Shown here piece by piece: positions 7,697-16,419 of a DNA stretch of 64,000 bases. The notes beneath the pieces are model-generated. The model made no database searches, had not been told where the DNA came from, and saw only the letters and a list, made by a program, of their open reading frames with translations. The translations under genes were made by a program, and so were the position numbers. Positions within the stretch are counted from its first letter, which is position 1. Each line of letters begins with the position of its first letter. Source of the stretch: VXYK01 sp965221585 (lineage in GTDB: Bacteria > Actinomycetota > Acidimicrobiia > Acidimicrobiales > Aldehydirespiratoraceae); NCBI GenBank assembly GCA_965221585.1, contig OZ244898.1, positions 2,976,001-3,040,000 of the forward strand, given 5' to 3'.

Positions 7697-8368
7697 TCAG
7701 CCGGTACGAAGCAGCTCAACCACAGTCCCGTGAAGTTGACGCTTGATCTGTTGAAGGTTCGACCCCGCAGTGGCGGCGTGGGCGCGGCCATAACTTGACG
7801 CTGCCTCCATCAACTGATCGAGGCTCACCGCCTCATCGACGAATCCGGCGGCAACCGCATCGGGCCCGCCGTAACGGCGACCGGTGGTCACAGCCTCCCG
7901 TGCGGTCGAGTTGGACAGAAGGTTGTGGATCATCGCCATCAGCCCGGGACTGAAAGTCATCTGCAGATGAACCTCCGGCCAGCAGACGAACCCCCGATCA
8001 GCGCGCATCACCGCATAGTCATGAGCCAGGATCGCGAAGGCACCCGCTCCGAAAGCGTGTCCGTTGACAGCAGCAACCGTCGGCGCCGGAAAGGTCAGAA
8101 TGCGACCGAGCACCCCCTCGACGGTGCCGACGTAAGCCATGATCTCGGGGCCCGAGATCGACGCCATGTGTTCCACGTCGAGCCCGTTGGAATAGTGCTT
8201 CGCCGACCCCGTCGTGATCAGTGCCGCCGGACCGCTCAGGGCCAGAGCCTCGGCCTCGTCGAGCAGTTCGTTCATGGCGGCAACCCAGGCCACGCTCGTG
8301 CGGTTGTCATCGTCGCCGAAATCGATGATCAGCAACTCCTCATCCCGGCTCAAACTCGGTAACGACAC
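7697..8368 (-). CDS. Enoyl-CoA hydratase/isomerase family protein
   Basis: A 223-residue crotonase-fold protein. The oxyanion-hole segments are ALITTGSAKHYSNGLDVEH and TVAAVNGHAFGAGAFAILAHD. The chosen GTG start at 8368 has GGAGAG about 6 nt upstream and gives VSLPSLSRDEELLIIDFGD; the frame extends further up without a ribosome site. The fold supports hydration, isomerisation or hydrolysis of acyl-CoA, and the acidic catalytic residues of true hydratases are not obvious (FVCWPEVHLQMTFSPG). The exact reaction is therefore open. It sits between acyl-CoA dehydrogenase and 2-hydroxyacid dehydrogenase genes. Confidence 0.85.
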   Translation of the reverse strand: MSLPSLSRDEELLIIDFGDDDNRTSVAWVAAMNELLDEAEALALSGPAALITTGSAKHYSNGLDVEHMASISGPEIMAYVGTVEGVLGRILTFPAPTVAAVNGHAFGAGAFAILAHDYAVMRADRGFVCWPEVHLQMTFSPGLMAMIHNLLSNSTAREAVTTGRRYGGPDAVAAGFVDEAVSLDQLMEAASSYGRAHAATAGSNLQQIKRQLHGTVVELLRTG

Positions 8369-8475
8369 GGTTTCTCTCCAATCCCAGACATCTACGTTGA
8401 AAGCCGATGTCGAAAGCTGACGTTGAAAGCTAGTCGGTCTTGTCGGCGGCGCGGCCAAGCGGCCAAGATCAACCA

Positions 8476-9483
8476 ATGAAGCGACCAGCGACCGTGATCG
8501 CTCACTACGAGGGTTTCGCACCGTTCGAGGAACGCGCCCTGGACCGACTCGACACCGTCGGACGGCTGCTCGACCGCCAACCTCTCCAGGACTGGGACAA
8601 CCCCCGGTCACAGGAGCTGCTCGCCGAGACCGAGGTGCTCGTCGGGCACTGGGGCTGCCCGCTGTTCAACCCCGAGTTCTTCGAGAGCGCACCCAACCTC
8701 GGGCTGTTCGCCTACGGCGCAGGCACAGTCAAGCACTACCTGACCGACGAACTCTGGGAGCGCAACATCGCGGTCACCTCCGGCGCCGACGCCAACGCCG
8801 AGCCCGTCGCCGAATACACCCTGGCCATGATCCTGCTGGCCAACAAGGGAGTGTTCCCCGCAATCGACCGCGAAGCGCAGCGACCGGCCTGGACACCGCC
8901 GGAGGAAACCGCCGCACACGGCAACTGGAACAAGACGGTGGGAATCGTCGCGGCATCAATGATCGGCAAGCGGGTCGCCGAACTGCTGAAGGCCTTCCCG
9001 CATCTTGAAGTGCAGGTCTACGACCCGTTCACCAACGCCGACACCATCGAAGCACTCGGCGCCACCAAACAAGAGGACCTGCTCGAGCTGTGCGCCCGAG
9101 CCGACGTGCTGTCCATCCACGCACCCGCGCTGCCAGAGACCCACAACCTCATCGGCCGGGCCGAACTCGCCGCGCTCCGCGACGGGGCAACCGTCATCAA
9201 CACGTCGCGGGGACACTGCCTCGACCTCGACGCCCTGTCCGCCGAACTCGAATCGCAGAGACTCTTCGCCATCGTCGACGTGACCGACCCGGTCGAACCC
9301 GTGCCGCCCGACCACCCGCTCCGGACCCTTCCCAACGCGGTGCTGACACCCCACATAGCCGGTTCCCAGGGCACTGAACTCGGACGCATGAGCGAGTGGG
9401 TGATCGACGAAGTCGAGCGTTACGCAACAGGCCAGGCGTTGCGCAACCCGATCACCCGCGAAATGGTCGACCGGATCGCCTGA
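8476..9483 (+). CDS. D-isomer-specific 2-hydroxyacid dehydrogenase
   Basis: A 335-residue NAD-dependent dehydrogenase. The nucleotide-binding turn reads VGIVAASMIGKRVAELL, departing from the usual GxGxxG (Ala and Ser replace Gly residues). Catalytic Arg lies in VINTSRGHCLD, the acidic partner in VDVTDPVEPVPPDHPL, and catalytic His in TPHIAGSQGTELG. The substrate is a 2-hydroxy or 2-keto acid, unspecified. It ends 5 bp before the acyl-CoA synthetase gene, so the two are probably co-transcribed. Confidence 0.88.
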   Translation: MKRPATVIAHYEGFAPFEERALDRLDTVGRLLDRQPLQDWDNPRSQELLAETEVLVGHWGCPLFNPEFFESAPNLGLFAYGAGTVKHYLTDELWERNIAVTSGADANAEPVAEYTLAMILLANKGVFPAIDREAQRPAWTPPEETAAHGNWNKTVGIVAASMIGKRVAELLKAFPHLEVQVYDPFTNADTIEALGATKQEDLLELCARADVLSIHAPALPETHNLIGRAELAALRDGATVINTSRGHCLDLDALSAELESQRLFAIVDVTDPVEPVPPDHPLRTLPNAVLTPHIAGSQGTELGRMSEWVIDEVERYATGQALRNPITREMVDRIA

Positions 9484-9488
9484 CCCCG

Positions 9489-11060
9489 ATGAACGGACCT
9501 CCAACGCGATCGACCACCGGGAACTTCGGCGCCACGATCCGATCCGTCACCGCGGAGCACGGCTCGAAGCCCTTCCTCATCGAAGGTGACGACCGGACCC
9601 ACAGCTACGGCCAGATCGACGATCTCGCGGCCCGCTACGCACACGTTCTGCAGGCATGCGGCGCGAAAGCCGGTGACCGCGTGCTCACACAGGTCGACAA
9701 ATGCATCGAAGCCGTAGCCCTCTACCTCGCATGTCTGCGCGCCGGGACAGTGCACGTTCCGTTGAACCCGGCATTCACCACCGAGGAGCTCACCTACTTC
9801 ATCAGCGACGCCGAACCAGCCGTGGTCGTCGTCGACCCGAAGACAGATGTCAGCGGAGCCGTCGCCGGCAACGGCCCGCTGGTGTTCACCCTGGCCGCGG
9901 GCGGGTGGGGCACCCTGCCGGCGCTGGCCGACGAGACCAACACCCGAACCGTCACAGCCGCCGACAGCGAGATAGTCGAACGCCAGGACAACGACCTCGC
10001 CGCCCTGCTGTACACCTCAGGCACCACAGGCCGACCGAAGGGCGCAGCGCTCAGCCACGCCAACCTGCGACACAACGCCCTGGCGCTGATCGACACCTGG
10101 CACTTCAGCCGTAGCGACCGGCTGCTGCACTGTCTGCCGCTGTTCCACACACACGGACTGTTCGTGGCACTGCACTGCGCCATGCTCTGCGCGATCCCGG
10201 TGACCTTCCTGGCAAAGTTCAGCACCGAGCAGGTGATCGACGCGCTCGCAGAGGCGACCGTGTTCATGGGCGTCCCCACCCACTACAGCCGGCTGTTGGC
10301 AGATCCGAGGTTCACCGCAGAGTCGGCCGAACGAACCCGCCTGTTCATCTCCGGATCGGCACCACTGAGCGCATCGGTCTTTGCCGAGTTCACCGAACGC
10401 ACCGAGCAGCGGATCTGCGAACGCTACGGGATGAGCGAAACGGGCATCATCGCATCCAACCCCTACCACGGTGACCGAGTCCCCGGAACAGTCGGCTATC
10501 CCCTGCCAGGAGTCGAGCTGCGGGTGGTCGACAACACCGCGGACTCCGCAGGCGCAACAAGCACCAACGAGACAGTCGAACCAGTCGGGCCCGGGATCAT
10601 CGGCTCCGTGGAGGTGCGCGGCCCCAACGTGTTCTCCCGGTACTGGCGCAGCAGCACACCGGCCACGGACGCCCACGGCTGGTTCGAGACGGGGGACCTC
10701 GGCAGCCTCGACGAGAGCGGTCGGCTCAGCCTGCACGGCCGGTCGGGCGACCTGATCATCAGCGGCGGCGAGAACATCTACCCCAAGGAGGTCGAGCTCG
10801 CGCTCGACGAGATCGCCGGGATCCACGAGTCCGCAGTGATCGGCCTGTCCCACCCCGACCTCGGCGAAGCCGTGACCGCGGTCGTCGTGGTGGACGAGGC
10901 AAGATTCTCACTCGACGACGCCCGAGCCGAGCTGGCAAAGAAGCTCAGCCGTTTCAAGCACCCGAAACAGATCCTGATCGCCGCGTCACTGCCCCGGAAC
11001 GCCATGGGCAAGGTCCAGAAGAACACCCTGCGACAACAACACCAACAGACCTACCTCTGA
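9489..11060 (+). CDS. AMP-dependent acyl-CoA synthetase, malonyl-CoA synthetase-like
   Basis: A 523-residue ANL-superfamily ligase. It has the P-loop YTSGTTGRPKGAALSH, then CLPLFHTHGLFVALHCAM and ERYGMSETGIIASNPYHGDRV, which are characteristic of malonyl-CoA synthetases (MatB type). The hinge GWFETGDLG and the C-terminal lysine motif PRNAMGKVQKN follow. The predicted reaction is a dicarboxylic or short-chain acid plus ATP and CoA giving acyl-CoA. ATG 9489 lies 5 bp after the upstream stop. Substrate assignment rests on recognised motifs only. Confidence 0.88.
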   Translation: MNGPPTRSTTGNFGATIRSVTAEHGSKPFLIEGDDRTHSYGQIDDLAARYAHVLQACGAKAGDRVLTQVDKCIEAVALYLACLRAGTVHVPLNPAFTTEELTYFISDAEPAVVVVDPKTDVSGAVAGNGPLVFTLAAGGWGTLPALADETNTRTVTAADSEIVERQDNDLAALLYTSGTTGRPKGAALSHANLRHNALALIDTWHFSRSDRLLHCLPLFHTHGLFVALHCAMLCAIPVTFLAKFSTEQVIDALAEATVFMGVPTHYSRLLADPRFTAESAERTRLFISGSAPLSASVFAEFTERTEQRICERYGMSETGIIASNPYHGDRVPGTVGYPLPGVELRVVDNTADSAGATSTNETVEPVGPGIIGSVEVRGPNVFSRYWRSSTPATDAHGWFETGDLGSLDESGRLSLHGRSGDLIISGGENIYPKEVELALDEIAGIHESAVIGLSHPDLGEAVTAVVVVDEARFSLDDARAELAKKLSRFKHPKQILIAASLPRNAMGKVQKNTLRQQHQQTYL

Positions 11061-11092
11061 GGTGCCGGCGCAGCGGCTGACTGGGCCTGTGA

Positions 11093-11302
11093 CTAGCCCT
11101 GGATCAGGCTGGCAAGCGCCCACACAGCAGCGACGAGTCCGACCACGATGAACACGACGCTGCGCACCACCGGTGCACGCTCCAAGTCGCCCTCCCGATG
11201 CGGGCTCGACGCCGGACGCAACAACGCCAACAGATTCCCGACCGCCATCGCACCGCCGAGCGCCAACACCAGCCAGACGAGCAGATCCTCGCCCAGAAAC
11301 AC
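11093..11302 (-). CDS. Small two-helix membrane protein
   Basis: A 69-residue protein with two hydrophobic stretches, LLVWLVLALGGAMAVGNLLA and VVRSVVFIVVGLVAAVWALA, separated by a charged loop (RPASSPHREGDLERAP). The GTG start directly abuts the dnaB stop (TGAGTG), so it is probably translationally coupled to dnaB. The family is not recognised; analogous short membrane proteins are common in actinobacterial operons. Convergent with the acyl-CoA synthetase gene. Confidence 0.7.
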   Translation of the reverse strand: MFLGEDLLVWLVLALGGAMAVGNLLALLRPASSPHREGDLERAPVVRSVVFIVVGLVAAVWALASLIQG

Positions 11303-12673
11303 TCAGATCACCCCGGCAGCCAGATTTTGGAACGAGGTGTACCTGGGCACAAAATTGAGCTCGACAGTTCCGATCGGCCCGTTGCGATGCTTCGCAATGA
11401 TCACCTCGGCAATGCCCTCGTTCTGCATGGCATCGCGGGTATCGGAACTCTGGTACACCTCGTCGCGGTACAGGAACAGGACCACATCCGCGTCCTGCTC
11501 GATAGAACCCGACTCGCGAAGATCCGACAGCAGCGGACGCTTGTCGGAACGGGCCTCCAACGCCCGAGACAGCTGCGAAACCCCGATCACCGGGCATCTG
11601 AGCTCGCGGGCCAGGATCTTCAGGCCGCGGCTGATCTCGGCAACCTCGACCTGACGGCTCTCAGCACGGTCACGACCGGTCATCAACTGCAGATAGTCGA
11701 CCACCACCAACCCGAGATCGCCCACGCTGCTCTTCAACCGCCGGGCTCTCGAGCGAATGTCGAGGATCGAAGGGTTCGGGTTGTCGTCGATCCACAACGG
11801 CACGTTCTTAAGACTGGCGATCGTGTTGCTGATCCGGGGCCACTCGTTTTCCTTGAGCCGGCCGGTGCTCATCGACCTGGTGTCGATACGAGTCTCGGCC
11901 GACAGGATCCTCTGGCTGATCTCTACGTGGCCCATCTCCAGACTGAACACGAGAACCGGCTTCTGCTCGCGGATCGCCGCGTGGCTCGCGATGTTGAGGA
12001 TGAACGAAGTCTTGCCCATGGCAGGCCGGGCACCGACCACGATGAAAGAACTGGCCTGCAACCCCGAGAGCTTCTCGTCGAGATCAATGAACCCGGTGGG
12101 CGTGCCGACAATGCCCTTCCCCGACTCGCTGCGGGCAATGATCAGGTCGAGTGCCTCCTCGGCCAGCGAGCCGAACTTGCTCATCGACTCGGCGTCCTGG
12201 CCGTCGGCGATCTGAAACACCATGTTCTCGGCCTCGTCGACGGCCGCGGCGGCGTCTTCCGGTTGGCTGTAGCCGATCTCGGCGATCTCGCTGGCAACAC
12301 TGATGAGCTGTCGGAGCATGAAGCGCTCACGCACGATGCTGGCGTACTTCGTCGCGTTCGAGGTGGCCGGGGTGTTGTTCACCAGCCGATGCAGGCCCTC
12401 CAGCCCACCGACAGCCTCCGACACGCCGGCACGCTCCAACTCAACGGCCACCGTGACCGGATCGACCGGGTCGCCCGACGCGTACAGCGCCTCTATGGCG
12501 TCGTAAACGTGGGCGTGCGCCGGCCGGTAGAACTGTTCAGCGCCGACAAGGTCGATCGAGTCCGCGATCGCACTGCTCGACAGCAGCATGGCCCCCAGCA
12601 ACGACTCCTCGGCCTCGAGATTGTGGGGAGGGACACGGCCGTCGCGCCGGGTGCTGGTTTGAGTCATCGCCAT
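11303..12673 (-). CDS. dnaB: Replicative DNA helicase DnaB
   Basis: A 456-residue hexameric helicase that unwinds DNA at the replication fork. The N-terminal primase-interacting domain begins PPHNLEAEESLLGAMLL. The RecA-like C-terminal domain has Walker A GARPAMGKTSF, VFSLEMGHVEISQR, Walker B LGLVVVDYLQLM and IGVSQLSRALEAR. Length is standard and there is no intein, unlike some actinobacterial DnaB proteins. ATG 12673 has an AGGCAGG site upstream. It is last of the rpsF-ssb-rpsR-rplI-dnaB group, after a 198-bp gap in which no gene is visible and which may hold its own promoter. Confidence 0.97.
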   Translation of the reverse strand: MAMTQTSTRRDGRVPPHNLEAEESLLGAMLLSSSAIADSIDLVGAEQFYRPAHAHVYDAIEALYASGDPVDPVTVAVELERAGVSEAVGGLEGLHRLVNNTPATSNATKYASIVRERFMLRQLISVASEIAEIGYSQPEDAAAAVDEAENMVFQIADGQDAESMSKFGSLAEEALDLIIARSESGKGIVGTPTGFIDLDEKLSGLQASSFIVVGARPAMGKTSFILNIASHAAIREQKPVLVFSLEMGHVEISQRILSAETRIDTRSMSTGRLKENEWPRISNTIASLKNVPLWIDDNPNPSILDIRSRARRLKSSVGDLGLVVVDYLQLMTGRDRAESRQVEVAEISRGLKILARELRCPVIGVSQLSRALEARSDKRPLLSDLRESGSIEQDADVVLFLYRDEVYQSSDTRDAMQNEGIAEVIIAKHRNGPIGTVELNFVPRYTSFQNLAAGVI

Positions 12674-12871
12674 TTGTTCGTTACCTGCCTGTCATCGGTT
12701 CGTCATACAAGCCAATCACAGAACCCCTGCTGATCGTGCTGTTAAGAATCGTGGAAATCGGGCCTGACGCTGGGGATTTGCTGTGGACTTCAGATACGCG
12801 CAGGCGCGCGCCGCTCAAGTCGCCGCCCACACCAACAATGAACCCGCTGTCACCGGATGGTGACAGCCGAC

Positions 12872-13318
12872 TCACTCTGCCACGACCTCCACCGTGACCG
12901 GGAACTCCACTTCATTCTGAAGCTTGCAGTTCACCGACACCTGACCGAGTTCCTTCAGCGGAGAATCCAGCGCAAGGGTATGGCTGTCGATGACAACACC
13001 AGCCTGAGCCTCGACGGCTTGAGCGATGTCGTTCGGGCCCACCGAACCGAAGAGCCGGCCGCCCTCCCCAGCACGAGCGCTGACGGTGATCACCATGGGA
13101 ACCAGCCGCGCGGCGATCTCCTCGGCCTCTGCCCGGCTCTGGGCGTCACGCAGGACCGCGGCACGGCGCATCGCCTCAGCCTGCGCCTCCACTCCCGTGG
13201 TCGCTTTCAGTGCCAGACCACGAGGCGACAACAGGTTGCGAAAATACCCGTCGGCGACATCGCAGATCTCCCCCTTGCGGCCGAGACCCTCGACATCCTG
13301 GCGAAGAACTACCCTCAT
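12872..13318 (-). CDS. rplI: 50S ribosomal protein L9
   Basis: 148 residues, standard length. The N-terminal RNA-binding domain MRVVLRQDVEGLGRKGEICDVADGYFRNLL carries the L9 signature; a long central helix and a C-terminal domain (GRLFGSVGPNDIAQAV) follow. The ATG overlaps the rpsR stop by 4 nt (ATGA), so the genes are coupled. Confidence 0.97.
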   Translation of the reverse strand: MRVVLRQDVEGLGRKGEICDVADGYFRNLLSPRGLALKATTGVEAQAEAMRRAAVLRDAQSRAEAEEIAARLVPMVITVSARAGEGGRLFGSVGPNDIAQAVEAQAGVVIDSHTLALDSPLKELGQVSVNCKLQNEVEFPVTVEVVAE

Positions 13319-13788
13319 CGGCCGCTCACCTCGGCAACCGGAACATCCGAATCACCCTCGCCAGCGGCAGGACCGGCATCCGAATCGTGTGCGTCGTCCA
13401 AGACCGGCTCGACGTCGTCGTAGATCATCTCGTCGTCCTCACGAGAGGCCGGCGGCGGAGCGCTGGGACGCGGCAGCGGACCATCGGCACGTCCGCCGCG
13501 TTCACGGTCGCCGCGCCCGCTGCGCTGAGTCGTCACACGGTTGGCATAGGGGACCAGGGCCATCTCACGAGCGATCTTGATGGCATCGGCAACCATCTTC
13601 TGCTGCTGGGAGTTGTTGCCCGTGACACGGCGAGCACGGATCTTGGACCGCTCGGACAGGAACCGCCGCAAAAGGTTGGCGTCCTTCCAATCGACGTACT
13701 CGATCTGCTCGCTGCTGAGGATCGAGACCTTCTTCTTGACCCTGCGGCCGCTGTCCTTGGGTTTGCCCCGCTTCTTTACCTTGGCCAT
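13315..13788 (-). CDS. rpsR: 30S ribosomal protein S18 with long acidic tail
   Basis: The first 85 or so residues are S18 (SSEQIEYVDWKDANLLRRFL, then RRVTGNNSQQQKMVADAIKIARE). They are followed by roughly 70 residues of Arg/Gly/Pro- and then Asp/Glu-rich low complexity ending in EDDEMIYDDVEPVLDDAHD and VPVAEVSGR. Ordinary S18 has about 75-90 residues, so the tail doubles the protein. The frame is continuous and overlaps rplI by 4 nt, so this is not a sequencing artefact of the end. The function of the tail is unknown. Confidence 0.95.
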   Translation of the reverse strand: MAKVKKRGKPKDSGRRVKKKVSILSSEQIEYVDWKDANLLRRFLSERSKIRARRVTGNNSQQQKMVADAIKIAREMALVPYANRVTTQRSGRGDRERGGRADGPLPRPSAPPPASREDDEMIYDDVEPVLDDAHDSDAGPAAGEGDSDVPVAEVSGR

Positions 13789-13879
13789 AGCTTCTCAACT
13801 TCTCCAGTTCTGCGTTTCCGGTAGTTCTTGTCGTGTTCTCGGTTGACGATCAGTGCTCAAGCCGCCGTTCGCAGGCGAA

Positions 13880-14341
13880 CTAGAACGGCTCCTCGTCGAG
13901 GTCGTACGTCGGCTGCGGCTGCGAGCGCTCCGAACCCTGGGACCTCGCGGCCCCGCCGCCGCCCTGACGGCCGCCATCGTCAGCCCCGCCGCGGAACTCG
14001 TTGCGGGTGATCTCAGCCGACGCCCACTTCAGGCTCGGCGCCACGTCGTCGGCGAGGATCTCCACCTTCGAACGGCGTTCACCCTGCTGGTTCTCCCAGC
14101 TCCGCTGCGAGAGCGTGCCGTAGATCACGACCCTCGCACCCTTGGTCACCGAATCGGCGACATTCTCAGCGAGCTGGCGGAAGCAGGTCACGTCGAAGAA
14201 CGAAACCTCGTCCTCGCCGTCGTTCCGTCTCTTGTTCCAGGCCACGCCAAAATTGACGACAGCCATACCGCCCTGGGTAAAGCGCAATTCGGGATCGCGG
14301 GTCACGTTGCCCACGACTGTCACAGTGTTATCAAATCCCAT
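13880..14341 (-). CDS. ssb: Single-stranded DNA-binding protein
   Basis: 153 residues. The OB-fold begins MGFDNTVTVVGNVTRDPELRF. A Gly/Arg/Gln-rich linker follows, and the acidic tip DLDEEPF is the conserved docking peptide for replication and repair partners. Located between rpsF and rpsR, its usual place. Confidence 0.96.
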   Translation of the reverse strand: MGFDNTVTVVGNVTRDPELRFTQGGMAVVNFGVAWNKRRNDGEDEVSFFDVTCFRQLAENVADSVTKGARVVIYGTLSQRSWENQQGERRSKVEILADDVAPSLKWASAEITRNEFRGGADDGGRQGGGGAARSQGSERSQPQPTYDLDEEPF

Positions 14342-14365
14342 CTGGGTACCTCCTGGTAGACCGGC

Positions 14366-14707
14366 CTACGCCGGCACCGCCTCCCCGAACAGGCCACGGC
14401 GGGCCGCTTCCTTGTCGGGCAGACGGAAAAGCTTGTGGCGGACTATGTCGTCCGCGAGACGCAACTGTCGCTCGGTGTCGGGAAGACCAGCCGATTCGGT
14501 GACTATCTCCCACACCACGTAGGTGCCCTCCAACTTGTGGTTGATCTCGTAGGCGAACCGACGACGGCCCCAATTGTCGGTCGACGCGATCCGGCCGCTC
14601 TCCGCGACAACAAGACCCTCGATGCGGTCAATCACCGCAGCAATGTCGCCGTCGTCGACATCAGAGTCGACAATGACCATCAATTCATACGCCCGAGAAA
14701 TATCCAC
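14366..14707 (-). CDS. rpsF: 30S ribosomal protein S6
   Basis: About 113 residues with the S6 core RAYELMVIVDSDVDDGDI, WGRRRFAYEINHKLEGTYVVWEI and LRLADDIVRHKLFRLP. GTG 14707 is chosen because AGGAGG lies 9 nt upstream; a GTG at 14713 is only 3 nt from it. First gene of the rpsF-ssb-rpsR-rplI operon. Confidence 0.94.
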   Translation of the reverse strand: MDISRAYELMVIVDSDVDDGDIAAVIDRIEGLVVAESGRIASTDNWGRRRFAYEINHKLEGTYVVWEIVTESAGLPDTERQLRLADDIVRHKLFRLPDKEAARRGLFGEAVPA

Positions 14708-14713
14708 GAGCAC

Positions 14714-14765
14714 TCACCTCCTATGGACCCGGAAGAACCGGGGCCCCTTCCCGGGGCAGGGGTTG
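14714..14765 (-). promoter_or_regulatory. GC-rich leader hairpin before rpsF
   Basis: On the minus strand CCCGGGAAG (pairing with one bulge to CTTCCGGG) encloses GGGGCCCCGG directly upstream of the rpsF ribosome site. Many bacteria autoregulate rpsF through an S6:S18-binding leader RNA. Position and stem suggest that, but the conserved nucleotides were not verified. Confidence 0.3.
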
Positions 14766-14970
14766 GTTGCTGAAGTTGTTTCCTTTCGGAGTTGCTTCCG
14801 TCGGAAACTCCACCTGGGGGAATTGCTGAAGACTACCGGCGGATCGCCCACGATGACACCTGCCGGAAATCCCAGGAGAACCTGTGGCTGAAACTGCATG
14901 ACTACAGACTGCCAGGGGGGTATGACACGGGGTGTGACAGCGGGCTGAGACAACCCCGCCGAAACCGGCT

Positions 14971-15819
14971 CTACTGACCGCCGTAGAGCTCCAACTCCTC
15001 AGCCTCCGCGTCGGCCATGTGATAGCTCTCAGCGCTGTTGGGAAACGCACCCGAACGCACATCGGCGGCATAAGCCGAAACAGCCGACACCGACGCCGCC
15101 TTCAGATCCGCATAACGCCGCACGAACTTCGGAACGAAACGATCCTCGATACCCAACAGATCGTGGTAGACGAGCACCTGACCGTCGCACCGAGCCCCGG
15201 CTCCGATCCCGATCGTGGGAATGTCGACCGCGTCGGTGACCATCTCCGCAACCCGGTCCGGCACACCCTCCAGCACCACCGCATAACAGCCGGCATGAGC
15301 GAGCGACTTCGCCGCCTGCACCAGCTTGCGGGCATGCTCAGCCTGCTTGGCCTGCACCTTGAAGCCGCCCATCGCGTGAATCGACTGGGGGGTCAACCCG
15401 ATATGGCCCATCACCGGGATCTCCGCGTCGATGATCCGGTCAATCATCGGCAGACGCTTGCGGCCGCCCTCCAACTTGACCGAATGCGCGCCCGCACGCA
15501 TCAACCGGGCCGCGTTCTGAACCGTCTCCTCGGGCGAGACGTGATAGCTCATCCACGGCATATCAGCCACGATGTGACAGTCCGGCTGAGCGCGGGCGAC
15601 CGCGGCGGTGTGATGACACATGTCGTCGATCGTGACCTGGAGCGTGTCGTCATAGCCGAGCACCACCATGGCGAGGCTGTCGCCCACCAGGACGATGTCG
15701 GCACCCGCCTCCGACGAAATACGCGCCCCAGGCGCATCGTACGCAGTGACCATCACCAACGGATCGTCGCCGGCACGAACCTTCCTGGACGCAATTGCAG
15801 GGGCTGTGAGCTTGCCCAT
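14971..15819 (-). CDS. panB: 3-methyl-2-oxobutanoate hydroxymethyltransferase
   Basis: 282 residues, standard for PanB, the first step of pantothenate synthesis (ketoisovalerate plus methylene-tetrahydrofolate to ketopantoate). Motifs: VTAYDAPGARISSEAGADIVLVGDSL, with the Mg-binding Asp residues; the VKLEGG segment; VMGHIGLTPQSIHAMGGF; and PTIGIGAGARCDGQVLVYHDLLG. ATG 15819 has a GGGAG site 7 nt upstream. The 257-bp gap between panB and rpsF holds the rpsF leader and no visible gene. Confidence 0.97.
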   Translation of the reverse strand: MGKLTAPAIASRKVRAGDDPLVMVTAYDAPGARISSEAGADIVLVGDSLAMVVLGYDDTLQVTIDDMCHHTAAVARAQPDCHIVADMPWMSYHVSPEETVQNAARLMRAGAHSVKLEGGRKRLPMIDRIIDAEIPVMGHIGLTPQSIHAMGGFKVQAKQAEHARKLVQAAKSLAHAGCYAVVLEGVPDRVAEMVTDAVDIPTIGIGAGARCDGQVLVYHDLLGIEDRFVPKFVRRYADLKAASVSAVSAYAADVRSGAFPNSAESYHMADAEAEELELYGGQ

Positions 15820-15940
15820 GTCTGACTCCCTTCCCCGTCCAGCGCTCTTCGGCTGCCGGCGGTGAACACAGACTACCGCAACAACTTGCCAAACTCCAAG
15901 CCCAACCCGAGGCTCTCAGCCCCGACCTCAGCCCAGGAAC

Positions 15941-16369
15941 TCAGCCGCCGACACCCTCGACGCCCTCGACCGACGACACCGAACAGCCGCCGAGCGAACG
16001 ACTCCTCACCAGATGGTTCCAACCGCAGTCGGTGCAAACCTCCACCACATACCCCCGCAACTCCTGCTTGCGGGCATTGAGACGAGCCATCTCCCTGTCG
16101 CTCGTGACACAACGGCCGTGCCCCGGCAGACGCGGACCGAACACATAGGTGACCTCCACCAACCCGTCCGACTCACAGACCGGGCAGGGAGACTCCAGAG
16201 GCCGGCCGCAGAACTCCGCATTGCGCCGCAGCTCCGGCTGAGCGTCACACAGCTCTGAAACACTGACCTTGCCCTTCCGCCAAGCCGCCAGAGTGGTCTC
16301 GCGCATCAACCGATAGTCGATGCCGGCAGCACCACCAAAGGCCTGAGTCAGTCCCATCTTCACGATCAT
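15941..16369 (-). CDS. DUF5318 family zinc-ribbon-like protein
   Basis: About 142 residues. Recognised by YRLMRETTLAAWRKGKVSVS, ELCDAQPELRRNAEFCGRP, PCPVCESDGLVEVTYVFG and VVEVCTDCGWNHLVRS, a pattern conserved across Actinomycetota as DUF5318. The CPVC and CTDC pairs suggest one zinc site. Function unknown. The start is uncertain (ATG 16369 or ATG 16357; neither has a good ribosome site). The stop region shows repeated GGCTGAG (three copies within 40 bp). Confidence 0.75.
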   Translation of the reverse strand: MIVKMGLTQAFGGAAGIDYRLMRETTLAAWRKGKVSVSELCDAQPELRRNAEFCGRPLESPCPVCESDGLVEVTYVFGPRLPGHGRCVTSDREMARLNARKQELRGYVVEVCTDCGWNHLVRSRSLGGCSVSSVEGVEGVGG

Positions 16370-16419
16370 CACAGTAACCGTCCACACATGGGCGGCGCAC
16401 GACGGCAAGAATCAGCACC

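Noticed and set aside
11303..12673. Intein in DnaB (also checked GyrA and GyrB)
   Set aside because: Lengths are standard and Walker/active-site regions are uninterrupted.
12681..12875. 64-codon frame between rplI and dnaB
   Set aside because: No ribosome site, no recognisable sequence, overlaps rplI end; the gap is better read as a leader/promoter region.
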